From Malus domestica (Eukaryota; Streptophyta; Magnoliopsida; Rosales; Rosaceae): a stretch of DNA of 64,000 nucleotides. Positions 1-12,531 of this stretch are shown piece by piece. The notes beneath the pieces are model-generated. The model saw only the letters and a program-made list of their open reading frames with translations. It was not told where the DNA came from and made no database searches. A program made the translations under genes and the position numbers. The DNA is taken from NCBI RefSeq assembly GCF_042453785.1, contig NC_091661.1, forward strand, positions 30,061,501 to 30,125,500, read 5' to 3'. Numbering within the stretch: the first letter of the stretch is position 1; each line of letters begins with the position of its first letter.

Positions 1-2270
1 GAGTATCCATATAGCATCACCAAACTTCATAAAAACTATAACAAGTCCAGAAAACCATCTTATGATCAACGTCACTTATAATATTCAATTGGTAGTAACC
101 AGATCTCAATTCAATCTTTGAATCTTCGCAATTACTTTTGAGCTGGTTAAATAAACATCAGTACATCACCATGGATAACGGTTCTCAATCGTTACCCGAC
201 TCCATTATCTATAATCAAGGAATAGTCTTTAAAGTCCATTTTCTTTCTCACCAACAAACTGGTGCTCCTCAACAGTGTTGTACTAGGTTGAATAAAACTT
301 TTATCAACCAATTCTCTCAACTGAATTTCCAATTCCCTTAACTCATCATGAACCAATCTTTAACATAAATTTATACCTGGCAACAAATCAATAATGAACC
401 TCATATCTCTGCCTGAAGACAATCCAGGTATACTTTCAGAGAAGACATCAAGAAAAGTCTAACCCTTTCGACATTATTCACACTACTCCAAACAACATCA
501 TTTAGCACCACATGAGCTAAGTATTTTTGACAGCCTTTCAAAACAATCTCTTTGCTTTCACAGCATAAATAATGGCTGAACTCACTTCACTTTGCATACT
601 TACAAAAGTAATCTCTGGTCATCCAGATCGATGGAAAGTGACTGGTTTCCCGTAACAATCCATTTAGTCACAATTATAACCAACCACTCTAATGGAAATA
701 ATTTAACCGACACAATACATACTTTATTAATACTGAACATTCTAAATAAGTACAACACTAACATAAAATAACCTACCGGTTTGCTTGCTTAACGAATCCA
801 CGAATGAGTTATTAATATTACGGTCTGCAGCCCGCAATACTGATAAATCATCGTTGTCTCGATAAGTAGGCAACCACTCACAAAGATATAACATTACTAT
901 TTTGTCACTCAATGCAAAATACATACACTCGTCTCAACTACATTTATTTACCACTCTCTAGGTAATATCATACATAATAAGAAATATATCAGCCGAAGTC
1001 AACTAGAATGACCAATACGGTTGATTCAACTCTTATCTCAATAATACGTCGGCCGGATCCACTCCGCGTGGTCGGCACGGCCGAGCCTATAACTCACCAA
1101 TTTCTCATGTGTCAGTCAAATCCATTTCTCATGGTCCGTACGGCTGAACATATAACTCATCAAATATCTCTGTACTCACGGTCAATCCGACCAAACTACT
1201 AAATCCATAACTCTGCTGAATCGACACTATGATTTCATGGAAAATTGTTGAGTACAACTGATTCTAGGGACGATTCACAACTCTGTGTCCCTTCTGTTCA
1301 CATAAACACATTCATTAATTTCACATTTCCCAAAGTGTTAATTTTGTACATGCTGCACAAAGTACATTTCCTTTACTCGAGACACCTTGTCTCAAATATC
1401 GGGGATTACCAGTATATCCATCACTTTTATTCTGACCAGCGACATTAAAACCTCAGCTGGAAAAATTAACTCTAGCTTCACTTCTTTCGAAGCTCTGAAT
1501 CTTTCTATATCCTTGATATGACGAATCATTAACTTTATCGTCTTCTTTTAATTCCCATTCTTTTCTTATTCTTCTTTATTCTCGTTGCTCATGTTCTCAG
1601 AGTCCTCAAGGCTCAACAACATCTTGTATACTCCTGGTAAGAAGTACAATGGATAGTGGTCACCCAAAATACCACTTCCCTTTTTGCCACCCAGCTTAAA
1701 ACAACATAACACCTCCACCAAATTAACAACAATATCTGGATGGAACGAGGCAAGTCTGAAAACTTTCTATAATATCCCTCGATCATCACCTTCCTTGTCT
1801 CATATTTGTAAACTCTTGTTTACTACCATCAATAAATGCCGGAGGGATAAACTTTTCCTTAAAAATTTTTAAATCGGCTGATTCCTCTGGTGACAACAAT
1901 TAACATTCCTGTTTCCACCAGGATGCAAATTCATACCCAAAACCAGGTAGTCGTCTCGACCCACCTGTCAGAAGGAAATTTCCTTTGACTTGCATAATCT
2001 GAAACATCTTTTCCAATTGGTTAAACCGTCACTCCGCTCCCTCAGGTTCATCATTTCATAAGGTGATTCAAATTCAACTCATAACCCGTCTTAAAATGTC
2101 CATTTTGATAATATACTGAATCACCATAATAATAGTTTCCCCCAAACCGCTAAATCAGGGAGACTAAATTCCTCTAACTACGTGGTTTGCTACGAGGCGG
2201 TGTAGTTCTGACAGAATTCACTATAAACTTCTCAAGATGTCCAAGATTGCAACCATGCTCTGATACCAAC
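1..2270 (-). mobile_element. Ty3/gypsy internal region, fossil, cut by window edge
   Basis: This is the internal part of an LTR retrotransposon read on the minus strand. Next to the LTR at 2271 is a primer-binding site of the plant tRNA-Met type (minus strand TGGTATCAGAGC, about 2256-2267). Leftwards come decayed gag-like reading frames; around 1860-2050 the minus strand still gives a recognisable gag-like stretch. No pol domains are visible before the window edge. The element is clearly broken and old, with many breaks. The long LTR and this primer site suggest a Del/Tekay-type gypsy lineage, which is an inference. The other LTR lies outside the window. Confidence 0.7.
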
Positions 2271-5034
2271 TGACACACCCCGTCCCGAAGGAGGGCATGC
2301 TGGCCGTCACGTGAGAGTGACGTAACCATTTGCACAGTACGGAAGCTTTAATTATACAATTTATAAGTTGATACACCCGAAGGTGAGTCCTAATTTTGTC
2401 CAATCTGTCAGAACACCGTCGAATTCCTCGTAGTCACCACACCTTTGTGATTCCTGAACCTGGAGGGGCGCAAAACCAAAATTGAGTGGGTCAGTAAAAC
2501 AATTCTTTTCCAAATCCAAACATTTCTCAAAACGTTGTAACCCCTCTCCGTAAAACCTGTATACTTTCCCAGAAATGTAAAATATAAATATACATATATA
2601 TTCTCAAAACTTCATTTTTACTATCTCAACATTATCTCTTTATCAATCATGCCATGCCATGTCATCTCAACATTTCTCATATTAATTATGCCATGCCACA
2701 TCATCTCAACAGTAATAAGGTATGAATGCATCAACATAATCATATCAGGTGCAAGAAAGTAATCAACCGTAGGCCCTCTAATAGCCCTATACGGTTGAAC
2801 CTAGAGCTCAAAATCTATCATTATCACTCTACCGGAGTCACCTCTGTGACCCGTCCGGCCTTCTGCACACAAGTTACGCTCTAGTGCTTCTCATAAATCA
2901 TCTGTGCACATAATCTAAGGTCACCCACCAGTCGGAATCTCACTAACACTCTCGCGACTGGTCTGTCGTACCCACTCCGCGTGGACTGTACGACTAGCAT
3001 CTACTTGGATCCAAGGCGAGCGTGCGATGCGGTGAATACTATAAGCACTAAACCATGGTGCAGGATTTGAGCTCAATATATATCATCATCATCATAACAG
3101 TAATTAAATACTCATCTGTGCGTCCACCGCACCATTTCATACATATGCATCATAAATCAATTCTTACCTGTGCGTCCACCGCACCAATTCATACATATGC
3201 ATCATAAATCAATTCTTACATGTGCGTCCACCGCACCAATTCATACATATGCATCATATATTAATTCATGCATGGCATTTCAACTCACATTTCTATATAC
3301 TTTTCATATCAATTCTATGCATGGTATTTCACTTCCCGTTTTTCCACATAACTCATATGCATTTCATTTTAAACATAATTTCATGCATTTTCAATTTCTG
3401 GGAAAACGTTAAGTATATATATATATACGGAAAACAAAACTGCCCACTCACCTGGAGTTCATCCAACAACTCCCTAGCACCACACATCAAGGCGTCACGA
3501 CGATCGCCGCCTAGAATAGTAATCAAATCCAACCTCAGAATTCATATCGATAGAATATTTAACTTATATAAAATACGTCACTACGTAGTTCGATCCGGAA
3601 GATCTGCCACTCAGATTTTAAATCCATAACTTCCAGAGGTCCACAATATATCTCTAGGACAACATCCTAAAATTTCATTACCATCCAACGGTCGGATCTC
3701 CGTCAATTTCCAAAACTAAGTGACGGTTAACATTTTATATTATGGACTTACAATTCCAATTCCGGAAGATCCGTAACTCGGATTCCCAATCCGTAAGTTC
3801 CAATAATCCTCAAATATTACGTACTATAACGTATCAAAGTTTGGTGATGATCCAACAGTCGGATCATCAATTCACATTTTCACCTAAATGTGAAAACTAT
3901 AAAACGTTATTTGAACACCTAACCAACAATCTTCAATAACTTTCTCATACGGTGTTCAATTTAGGTATATGAATATACCACAGTGATCTACTCGACGTCA
4001 CGGACGTCGACATATTTTTAAAATAATTTTATTTTTATTTTTTATTTTTACTGTAGCACCTTCTTCTTCCTTGGGTCGCCGGACTGGTTTTTCCGGCGGC
4101 CGTTTTCTGAACAGTTTTTCAAATTGCCATAACTTTGTCATTTCTCAACGAAATCAAGTGATTCAAAAACGAAAGTTGTAGCCCTTGAAGAGACAAAGAG
4201 AATGGTACCTTGCACAACACCTAGTTCGCCGTGGTTTGGCCGGAAACTGCCTCGAAAGCCTCGGAGGTCGCCGGAAACTGGGTATTTTTCAAATGAGTAT
4301 AACTTCTTCAATACTCAACGAAATTGAGTGAAACAAAAAGGAAAGTTGTAGTACTTGACGAGACGAAGAGATTGATACCTACCTCGACTCCTAACTCGCC
4401 GGAGATTCGCCGGAAAACGCCTCGAAAGCTCCGGCCAAATTTTGAACTTGTCGATCTCCGTGTTCTTACGTCCAAAAACTTCCAACGAAGCACTCCGAGC
4501 TTCCTTGGGACCTCACTAAGCTCACTATGAGCTTGGATTGTCCTAAAAATCAACCAATTCAAAGCTCATGAACAGTACACTTTCATGGGGAGTTTAGAAT
4601 CTAGGTTTTCCGAAGTAAAACTTACCTGAAATGGATACCAACGTGATCGTGAAGTCCTCAGGATTCCAATGGTGGTCTCAAACTTGACGTTGGTATAGAT
4701 TTAGGGTGGTTTTGGTGGTGGTCCGTGTGAGTTCGAAGGAGAGAGACAGAGAGAGTGAGAAATCGTGAAGGAGGAGAGAGAAAGACAGTGAACGGGAAAT
4801 GAGGAGGGTTTTGAGGGATGTGGGGATCCCACGTGGTCCTTATTCCAATCTCCAAACACCAAACTTTAACATTTTAACCTAAAAATCTAAGTTCCATCCT
4901 TATTAAATTCCATTTTATTTTCAAACTTAGGAACCTAGATAATTAGCAACCTGAGCTTCACAAATTTAGTATTTCTTAAGGGCAATTTCGTTCATTCACA
5001 GCCACGAATATAATAATTTGGAACGGGCTGTGAC
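2271..5034 (-). mobile_element. Long LTR (about 2.76 kb) of the gypsy element
   Basis: The segment begins TGACAC and ends GTGACA on the plus strand, so on the minus strand it has the standard TG...CA ends. It lies directly against the tRNA-Met-type primer-binding site at its left edge. A length of 2.76 kb is long for an LTR and suits some gypsy lineages. The right edge cuts into an AT-rich MITE whose unbroken relative is at about 26.35-27.14 kb, so the retroelement inserted into that MITE. A related LTR fragment lies at 62.16-63.47 kb. No protein-coding gene is apparent inside. Confidence 0.72.
3117..3272. repeat. Three tandem 52-bp repeats inside the LTR
   Basis: The motif TGTGCGTCCACCGCACC begins at 3117, 3169 and 3221, each followed by a nearly identical stretch containing ATACATATGCATCAT. 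The period is exactly 52 bp. Overlapping small ORFs here arise only from the repeat. Tandem repeats of this kind are common in LTR U3 regions. Confidence 0.85.
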
Positions 5035-5420
5035 ATTTTACATATAACAAATTGATATATTTAAGAATGGGTACATTTAAGATTAAAAAAAATTAAAAAA
5101 TTATATGAATTGGTACATTTAAGATTAAATAATTGAGAATCTTTTTATAAACCAAAAAAAATAGAACTAATAGGTACAAACTTAATCTAATTTTATTTTT
5201 TATTATTTTGGAAATGTTTGAATTGAAAATTAATTAGGAGTTTAATAGAGGTGTGAGTATTAAACCCTAATTTAATTACTAATTTTATATTAAAAAATTA
5301 TGTAATAAACATGTAAATTCATTATCATATTAATGCTAGAGACTTCAATCAAAATTTGAAAAATAATAAGATCATAGTCAATGAACATTAGGAACTAGGG
5401 ACCGAATACTAATTTTTTAA
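5035..5420. mobile_element. Right part of an AT-rich Mutator-like MITE, split by the LTR
   Basis: The sequence runs parallel to 26761-27135, sharing TTTTACATATAACAAATTGA, repeated 'gggtacattt' motifs, 'GGTGTGAGTATTAAACCC' and the end 'aggaactagggaccga'. The left part of the copy is absent because the gypsy LTR begins at 5034. It is non-coding. Relatives lie at 26.35-27.14, 51.64-52.60 and 54.48-55.27 kb. Confidence 0.7.
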
Positions 5421-7180
5421 TTTAACTATATCATTAATCATATAATCATGCAACACATAAACTTGGTTAAAGGAAAACGCTAAATCAATCGAGATGAACT
5501 ATCTCGAAGTTAATTTTGAGAGAAAATCATACAAGCGGGACACGACAATTAGTGTTTGTGTAAAGTCTTGTTGGATCGGATTCATACCAATTTGGCAATT
5601 AACACAATAAAATTATGGTTTACTGGTATTTTTCTTTAATTGTAAGTGAGATCTTAGATTCGAATCTCGTAAATAGTAATTTTTATGTCGATTTGTACTT
5701 CAATATATCATTTTATCCACACACAACAGGTTAGTATTTATTCACAACACATGCTTTCAAAAACACAATATCTTTATAGTCTAACTATATCAACATGTTA
5801 AATTATTTGAAATGAGATAAGTAAATAGGAACGATACAATATATGCATGAACGTATCCTTTTACAAACTCAATCATGATATAAGTCAACATAATCTAATT
5901 TCCTAGGTATATATTTGTATGATTTCCTAATGTTAAGGGGATTATCTCAAAAGCGAGACTCTCTATGAACACTCTATCACCTCACAATTTAATGTAATTT
6001 CCGTACGTATGTTATAAAATGTTGTTGAAAATACGAGGAATGCTAAGGAGTCCCACTTTTAAGAAAGTTTCGTTAGCATTTCTTTGAAAATATTTATTGA
6101 AAATGACTCCCTGTGTACCCTTTTCGGCTCTCTAACCTTAGACCAACCTATACGCAAAAAAAGTATATGAAAGCATTACGAAGTCTTTCATAAATATGTT
6201 GGGGATTGTTGAGATCTAACAAGAACAAGTGTGACTATTAATTTGAGCACCTTCATTAGAGCCCTAATTAGTGAACCCTATTTTTTGTAGTTGTGTGATT
6301 AAGTATTAATGAATTGTACAAATTAACCAAGTTATTAATGAATTGTACAAATTAACCCGATCTTAGATAAATTTATATTTACCTAAGATCGGATTACGCT
6401 TTTGTTAAATTTATCTGATTCATGACGTGAATTTTAGAGAATTCAAAGAAATTATATGAATGACCCAATAATATTACCACACTGTGGTTTATAATTAATT
6501 AGATTAATACATTGTCAGAAGTAATCCCAAATTTATATTTTTCTTTTTCTGGAAAATTACTGCAAAAGATAATGATCTCCACTTATGCAAGTAGTTCACT
6601 TTCCACTCGGGAGAGGGGGGGGGGGGGGGGGCGGTGGGTGTTGGTTGGCATTCAATGACCGCCAGTTCAGCTCTGGCAATCATGTTTCAAGAGGACCATA
6701 AGGGAAATGCGACGGGGATCTGAAAGTAAGACTTTATGACTCTATAATATCTCACGTTTAACGTTAATTATTATGCTAATATAATAAAATATTATACTAA
6801 AACATGAGGTGATAGAGAGTTTACGGAAAACCACTTTTGAGAGAGTCTTCTTAATATTGCTCTGACCGTAAACGTACCATACTTAATGAAAAAAAGGCCA
6901 TGTTAGAACCAATATTTTTGATGACTCGGGATCCACTGCGAAGCCACTGACACACTGACACGGTAAAATTTTAAGTGTAATCGGAGGATATATCTTTCAT
7001 TGCGTAGTTACACATTATGTGATGGAAGCAACCGAGAGTATGAGTTACACTCCCAGATATATGACGGAATCTCTCTACTCCACACATATTATATTTTGAT
7101 GCCTGTATTTATTGGTTTCTAATAGTCTTCAAACTTGAAAGTGACTACATGACACCCAAGTCAAGAATAGAATTTTCATT
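5421..7180. other. Intergenic AT-rich DNA with small repeats
   Basis: No gene is apparent. Visible items: a degenerate tRNA-derived SINE piece at about 5611-5690, whose TAGATTCGAATCTC resembles a B box. Segments at 5925-6110 and 6735-6870 carry a dispersed repeat motif (GAGACTCTCT, GCTAAGGAGTCCCACTTT) that recurs near 27.43, 33.26 and 34.20 kb. A 28-bp direct repeat containing TTATTAATGAATTGTACAAA lies at about 6304-6357. It is followed by an inverted repeat of CCGATCTTAG and CTAAGATCGG at about 6358-6394. A run of 17 G lies at 6615-6631. Confidence 0.55.
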
Positions 7181-7190
7181 GTGTGGAAAA

Positions 7191-7386
7191 GGAACTGGAT
7201 CCCCTCTTGAGCATAAGGTGTGATCCTCTTGATTGGATCATCTGGACCATTGAAATTTGATCCAACGGCTACAATAATTACAACCTTTAGAGGGCCCCCT
7301 GTTTGTAGTAGTTGGATCAAATTTTAATAGTCCAGATGGCCCGGTCAAAGGCTCCCAACCCTATGCTCAAGAAGGGATCTGGTTCC
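7191..7386. mobile_element. MITE with 28-bp inverted ends and 10-bp target duplication
   Basis: The 196-bp element has inverted ends of about 28 bp with few mismatches: GGAACTGGATCCCCTCTTGA at the left, and GGAACCAGATCCCTTCTTGA as the reverse complement of the right end. It is flanked on both sides by GTGTGGAAAA (7181-7190 and 7387-7396). A 9-10 bp duplication fits Mutator-like elements. It has no coding capacity; the short ORF across it is incidental. Confidence 0.85.
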
Positions 7387-7396
7387 GTGTGGAAAA

Positions 7397-8386
7397 TACG
7401 ATCGGGTACACAAAATTTCATAATAGCATGACGACTATTATGCTTAACACAACGAAGATGGTTGAGCCGACTCGAAGTTTTTTCGAGTTGGAGCTTGGCT
7501 CAAGCCTACCATAAAAGTAATAGGTTGATTAGGTGATTAGGGAGCGATGTAAGATCCGGGTAACCATGGGTTGATCCGGATCCAATAAATGCTCCACGAA
7601 GAGCCGATAGGATGGGAGCCGAGCTGCGGTAGTCGACTCCATCGGCTTGCACGTAAACTTGGTGGATTCACTATTGGATAACGCGACGACACGTATCCAA
7701 AAGTGGAGGTAGGATTCCGGTGCGGAAGGCATTAACGTATTCTTCTGTTACATCCATTCCCATTGAAGTAGTTGATGCCATAGGCCTAGATTCTCAATCA
7801 AAATAGTAAACCAAAATTGTAATAGGAACTTTGAAATGATTAATTATTTGTGTTTGATGTGCTAATAATAATTCTCGAAATATTACCAATACATGGATGC
7901 ATGTACTCATTTTTTTCCCCATTTTACCTCGTTAAAATGTGGATTTGAATGACGTAATAAGTTTGTGACTCAAGTGATTAAAAACGTTTATCTGTGCACT
8001 CAGAGTCATGTTTTCGAACATACCTCCTTGATATTTGCTTGTACGAAATGCTGCAAACAACGTTGGCAAATTACATGAAGGAAAGGGAAGTGAGAAAGGA
8101 ACAGCCCAAAACTATTTTCGTTTTGGTTATTGCTTGTAAGAAACGTAGGCGAGGTGATAAGGGTGTGTAGACCTTCAATCCGGGCCTTGTAGTGCATGTG
8201 AAGGCTCGTAAGAATTGTTTGGAAGCTTAGCAACAACAATAATATTGTGTACAATTTTCTTCTAATCCTTGCTCTTATAACAATTAGTGTCCTCCTTCCA
8301 ATCTTTACTCAAATTATTTGGCATGTACGTAATTTTTTTATTTTTCTTCTATCAATGGAGACAAAAATACGTACTTGAGATTACGG
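7397..8386. other. Intergenic stretch without recognised genes
   Basis: Only short frames occur and none resembles a known protein. The sequence is less AT-rich than its surroundings at about 7540-7740 but shows no clear exon structure. I see no RNA gene or clear repeat here. Confidence 0.4.
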
Positions 8387-8890
8387 GTGGATTCGAAAAA
8401 CCGAAAACCGAAAAAAAGGGATTGAATATTGAATCGAAACCAAAATATTGAACGGGAAATAAAAGAACCTAAACGAAAACTATTGGTCCGATTTCAATTT
8501 TGGTGGTTCAAAATGGAACATAAATGAATCAATCTGAACTGAATGAATATAAATTAAAATTTTATGTATTTTTTTATGTAGGGGGTTAATTTTCCAACCC
8601 ATATTCCAATTCAACTATTAGCCTCATTTCAATTCAAGGTTAAGGAAACCTAACTTAAAAGCCCAAACATGTTGAAAGCCTTATTCCCTATATTTTTTTT
8701 TTCTTCATTTTCTCTTCAATTTCTAGACTAAAAAGAAAAAGATTTTTTTTTGAAAAAAAATAAATGAACCGAACCAAAAAAATCAAATTTATCTGAAGTA
8801 CAAATTGCGAACCTAACCAAACCGAATAATAATATTTATAGTTTGATTTTTGATTTTGACAAAAAACCAAACCAAATAAATTCGAACCTA
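8387..8890. repeat. AACCGAA-rich dispersed repeat, probably a non-autonomous element
   Basis: Both ends carry clustered AAACCGAA/CCGAACC motifs (8395-8470 and 8765-8880), with an A/T-rich centre. The arrangement recalls non-autonomous DNA elements of plant genomes that carry 'cggttcggtt' ends. I cannot define exact inverted ends or a target duplication. It is non-coding. Confidence 0.4.
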
Positions 8891-8982
8891 CTTCTACTTA
8901 AAGAGACATATTTCAGCATTTTGAGGATATATTTATTACTCGACTAAGACTTAGCTAATAATTAAGATTAAAATGATTGGTT

Positions 8983-9792
8983 GTTTTTTTTTTTTTGGGA
9001 CAAAGGTAATTTTCATTACCAAGAGAGCACAAGTACAACCAAAGGGGCCCAATAACACAACAAACACAAAACAAAAAGTGAACCCCAAACACAAAACAAA
9101 AGCCCAACCCAAGAGAAGAGCCCAAAAACAGAAAAACAACAACCCTAAAAGACTACCATCCAGCATCCCATGGCAGAGATCTCACCAAACACAGCCCTAA
9201 AGAAGAGGGCTCCATCTTCCTCCACCAAGCACCACACATATCGAAACCACAGTCACCAAGGAAAAAAGCTAGTAGGAAAGAATTTTCCCCCAGCAACAAA
9301 GCCGAAAACAACATACAAGTGGAAGGTGGTGGTGTGTACACCGCATGAGCCAAAGCTTTGCACACCTTCCGAGAAAGCCGCAAAACGCGGGTGTAAGAAA
9401 TGGTTGTAGAATCAGACATGTGTGAGAACGATGGATGAATGTAGCAAATGGAAAGGTAAGAAAATGGCTGGATTAGAGTCATGGAGGTGGAAAAACTTGA
9501 GGAAAAATAAGAAAAAGGAAGGTTGGAAGTGGGACTATCAGATTGAGACCGAAGAAAGGTTAGATCGGAGGACTTAGGGGATGGATTACAAGAAAAACGA
9601 GTCGAAAAACATGCATGGAGAAAGCCAGTCTCACAGAGAAGGGAAGAGAGACAAAAAATGAAGAAGAATAAGGAAGGCCACTGACCCTGGTCACTGCTAG
9701 GGCTGGCGGCAGAGCGAGATGACGGAATTGGGAGCACTCACACACCGGTGAGAAAGTCTCTCACACAGAGAAAAGGTCTCTCACGCGGAGAG
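8983..9792 (-). mobile_element. L1-mobilised non-autonomous insert with poly(A) and 19-bp target duplication
   Basis: The 810-bp insert is flanked by the perfect 19-bp duplication AAGATTAAAATGATTGGTT (8964-8982 and 9793-9811). On the minus strand it ends in a poly(A) tract (T run at about 8985-8997). The tract is preceded by a LINE-like 3' tail (AATGAAAATTACCTTTGTCC on the minus strand). A long target duplication plus a tail is the mark of target-primed insertion by L1-type machinery. No reverse transcriptase is present. The minus-strand 194-residue frame (9153-9737) matches nothing I recognise. It could be a deletion derivative of a LINE or a retroposed transcript. Confidence 0.8.
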
Positions 9793-9900
9793 AAGATTAA
9801 AATGATTGGTTTAGGACGTGCCAAGCATTCTGATGCCATGGTGAACCAATCAGAGGTGACTAAGAAAGGAGGAAGCCAAATATTCCGGATATATTATTTT

Positions 9901-10649
9901 GGGTAAATTACATAGTAGCCCCTCAGATTTGAGGTCTATTGCAATCTTATATAACATCTTTAAAACATTTCACTTTCATATCTCAAGTACTATTTTATTT
10001 CAATTTCATACAACCGTTACATTTTCCATCCATGGATTTGTTAAATGTTGACGTGGCTACCACATATATGCCACGTGGCAAATAAAATAATTTTTTTAAT
10101 TTTTTTTTAAAAACCTGTTTGCCACATATCTTTTTGTTTTTTTCTTCTTCTTCTTCTTCCTCCTCCTCCTCCTTCTTCTCTTTTTTTTCTTCCTTCTTCT
10201 TCTTCTGGGTTGCAGGGGGTTCGATCATTTTTTTTTTCTTCTTCTTCTTCTTCTTCCTCTTCCTCTTCTTTCTTCTTTTTATTCCTCCTTCTTCTTCTGG
10301 GTTGCAGGGGTTCGGTCCTTTTTTATTTATTTATTTTTTCTTCTTCTTCCTCCTTCTTTTTCTGGGTTGCAGGGGTTCGGTCCCTTTTTTTTTCTTCTTC
10401 TTCTTCCAATTTCAAGTTTTTAAAAAAAATTAAAAAATTATTTTATTTGCCACGTGGCAGACATTTGACAGCCACATGGCATATATGTGGCAGCCACGTC
10501 AGCATTTAACAGATTCATGGATAGAAAATGTAACGGTTGTATGAAATTGAAATAAAATAGTATTTGAGGTATGAAAGTGAAATGTTTTAAAGATGTTGTA
10601 TAAGATTGCAATAGACCTCAAACTTGAGGGGTTACTATGTAATTTACCC
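9901..10649. mobile_element. Mutator-like MITE with long inverted ends and a TTC-rich core
   Basis: The element is flanked by the 9-bp duplication TATTATTTT (9892-9900 and 10650-10658). Its inverted ends start GGGTAAATTACATAGTA and extend for about 150 bp, almost unbroken. The core (10120-10420) is a TTC/CTT polypyrimidine tract with at least three spaced copies of GGGTTGCAGGGGTTCGGTCC or a close variant. The 9-bp duplication and long ends fit Mutator-like elements. There is no transposase; frames in the core only encode Phe/Ser repeats. Confidence 0.88.
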
Positions 10650-10658
10650 TATTATTTT

Positions 10659-11583
10659 TGTTTTAAAAAGAAAAATTTCGTTGTTAAAAAAAAGAAAAGA
10701 AAAAAGAAGTAAAATTCCATACCGCATAAAAAGAGGAAAAAAAAGAATATTCCATACCAACATCCACCGCCCTATATATGCCTAGATGCCAATCTTATGC
10801 CCTATTTTAGCGTGTTGAGTCCTCGTAGGGTGTCTATATTGTGACAAGAGAACATATCTTGTTCTCTTAATACAAGCCGACTCTAAATAAACGGTAACAT
10901 ATACTAAAAATTGTATTAGCGATGTGATTAATAACTTTTACATTGATAACAACATAGTAAAAAACTTGAATTAATCAACACTCGAAACGAGTTCCGCTCC
11001 ATTTAAACCCAATCAGACGTTGCATCGGCCATTTTTTAAAAAAAGTTGGGAACGCGATTCGTTACACCAAATATCATAATACAAATTAAATGAAATTTTT
11101 TTCTCCAAATAATTGTATTATTATATTTGATATATCGATTAATATTCTAGGCACACTAAAAATCTCTCTTTTGCGAGAATAGTTAATGATGGACTGCCTG
11201 CCCTATTGAATTTGCACCTTGATTTGATTCATTTCTGTCTGTTTGTGCTGCATATATGCACAACGCATCCATATTATCTAGATGCTCTGACTGATCCTGT
11301 TATTGAAGATTCAATAACACGTTTCTCACACGCATGTTAAAAAAATCACAATTATCCTGACGCACTCGCTTACCCTGTCACGCACATTTTGTCGCATTTT
11401 CGAATTGGACTGCCTTTATGTCCCATTCGATTTAGATAATTTTAATTTAAACCACATATTATTTCCATTCCATTTTTCTCAATGCAAAAAAAAAAAAAAA
11501 AAACATGCAATTAATTAAAAAGCATGGCCCATGCATGCAAGCCACGCCTCAACTATCGAAACATCGGAAAACAACAAAACAAC
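10659..11583. other. Intergenic region downstream of the C2 gene
   Basis: AT-rich DNA without a recognisable gene. The part nearest 11584 should hold the 3' untranslated region of the minus-strand C2-domain gene; I cannot place its polyadenylation site. A run of 18 A lies at about 11486-11503. Confidence 0.45.
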
Positions 11584-12462
11584 CTAGAAGTCATCGCCGT
11601 CGTCGCCGTCGTACACATCATCCTCCACTTTCTCAGCCACGTCATCCGCAATTTTGTCCTCCACGTAATCAAACCCCTCCGCCAATGCCAGCCCACCCAC
11701 CGCCCCAGCCACCGCGCCTACCGCCAGTCCCGTCCCCATCCCCCCAAACTTGCTCTTCTTCTCCTCCTGCCCGTACGCCCCCTGCCCGTAGCCCTGCCCC
11801 GGCTGTCCGTAACTCCCTTGTCCCATCTGACCGTAGGGAGCGGGCTGACCGTACGGCGGCGCTGGAGCACTGTATTGGTTATACGGATACCCAGAAGGCT
11901 GAGGCGCCGCGTAGTAAGGGTTTTGCGGCGGCGGTGGTGCAGGTACGCCGTAAGGTGCCCCATAAGCCGTTGGCGGAGCGGGATATTCCCGAGAGCCAGC
12001 TGGCGGCGGGACACCATAAGGAGGAGCGTTGTACGGTTCCGGCGCACGATAGCGCGGCTCCCTGATCGTAACTTTAACGTCAACTTTCCCCTGGGGCCTA
12101 CCGGATGGTCGCTTGAGCTGAAGTGTGCGGCTGGCGGGCTCGTCGAAGCCCACGTCATCGATGACATCCCGGAGCTTGAGCCGGGCCGACCCAATCAAGG
12201 GCTTGGTATCCGGGTCGGATCCGGCGTGCACGATGTCGATGTTGAGAGTGGTGTCGCCGTCAACGGGGCCCGGTAAGGGGATGGTGAGGGTCTCGTCCCA
12301 GTAGGGTGACGCGTCGCCCTCCTCATCGACGTGGGAGGAGCATTTGTTCTTGGGGTCCACCCAAACGACGGCGTAGGGCTTCAAGGCGCCGTTTCGCCAG
12401 TTGACGTTCTTGAGGTCGCGGGCGGAGGTTAGCTTCAGTTGGACTTCGTGACCGGACGCCAT
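11584..12462 (-). CDS. SRC2: SRC2-like C2-domain protein, 292 aa
   Basis: This is a single-exon gene. Residues 1-125 form a C2 domain ([44 protein letters not shown], then '[14 protein letters not shown]'), a fold that binds phospholipid, often with calcium. Residues 140-235 are a Pro/Tyr/Gly-rich linker with PYG and YGQ repeats. Residues 242-263 are a Gly/Ala-rich hydrophobic segment ([16 protein letters not shown]), which could be a membrane or glycine-zipper segment. The C-terminus is very acidic (DDGDDGDDF-like). This order and length match plant SRC2 (soybean gene regulated by cold 2) relatives, which are reported on ER and vacuolar or plasma membranes and respond to cold. The start is the first Met of the C2 domain, about 62 nt from a TATA box. 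It is transcribed divergently from fibrillarin. Overlapping plus- and minus-strand frames are shadows. Confidence 0.93.
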   Translation of the reverse strand: MASGHEVQLKLTSARDLKNVNWRNGALKPYAVVWVDPKNKCSSHVDEEGDASPYWDETLTIPLPGPVDGDTTLNIDIVHAGSDPDTKPLIGSARLKLRDVIDDVGFDEPASRTLQLKRPSGRPQGKVDVKVTIREPRYRAPEPYNAPPYGVPPPAGSREYPAPPTAYGAPYGVPAPPPPQNPYYAAPQPSGYPYNQYSAPAPPYGQPAPYGQMGQGSYGQPGQGYGQGAYGQEEKKSKFGGMGTGLAVGAVAGAVGGLALAEGFDYVEDKIADDVAEKVEDDVYDGDDGDDF

Positions 12463-12523
12463 TGATCGGAAATAGAGTTTTTTCGGAAGTGTTTTGCGGG
12501 TTGCGTATCTGAATGGACGGTCG

Positions 12524-12531
12524 TATTTATA
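12524..12531 (-). promoter_or_regulatory. TATA box of the SRC2-like gene
   Basis: The minus strand reads TATAAATA, 62 nt before the ATG at 12462. That is a normal spacing for a short 5' leader in plants. Confidence 0.7.

Noticed and set aside
3117-3272. Regular 52-bp repeats considered as a CRISPR-like array
   Set aside because: There are no unique spacers of constant length; it is a simple tandem repeat inside an LTR of a eukaryotic genome.
9153-9737. 194-residue minus-strand frame
   Set aside because: It lies within a retroposed insert, shows no domain I recognise, and needs a protein search before being called a gene.
11505-12276. Plus-strand and second minus-strand frames over the C2-domain gene
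   Set aside because: They are GC-rich shadow frames of the SRC2-like gene with no domain content.
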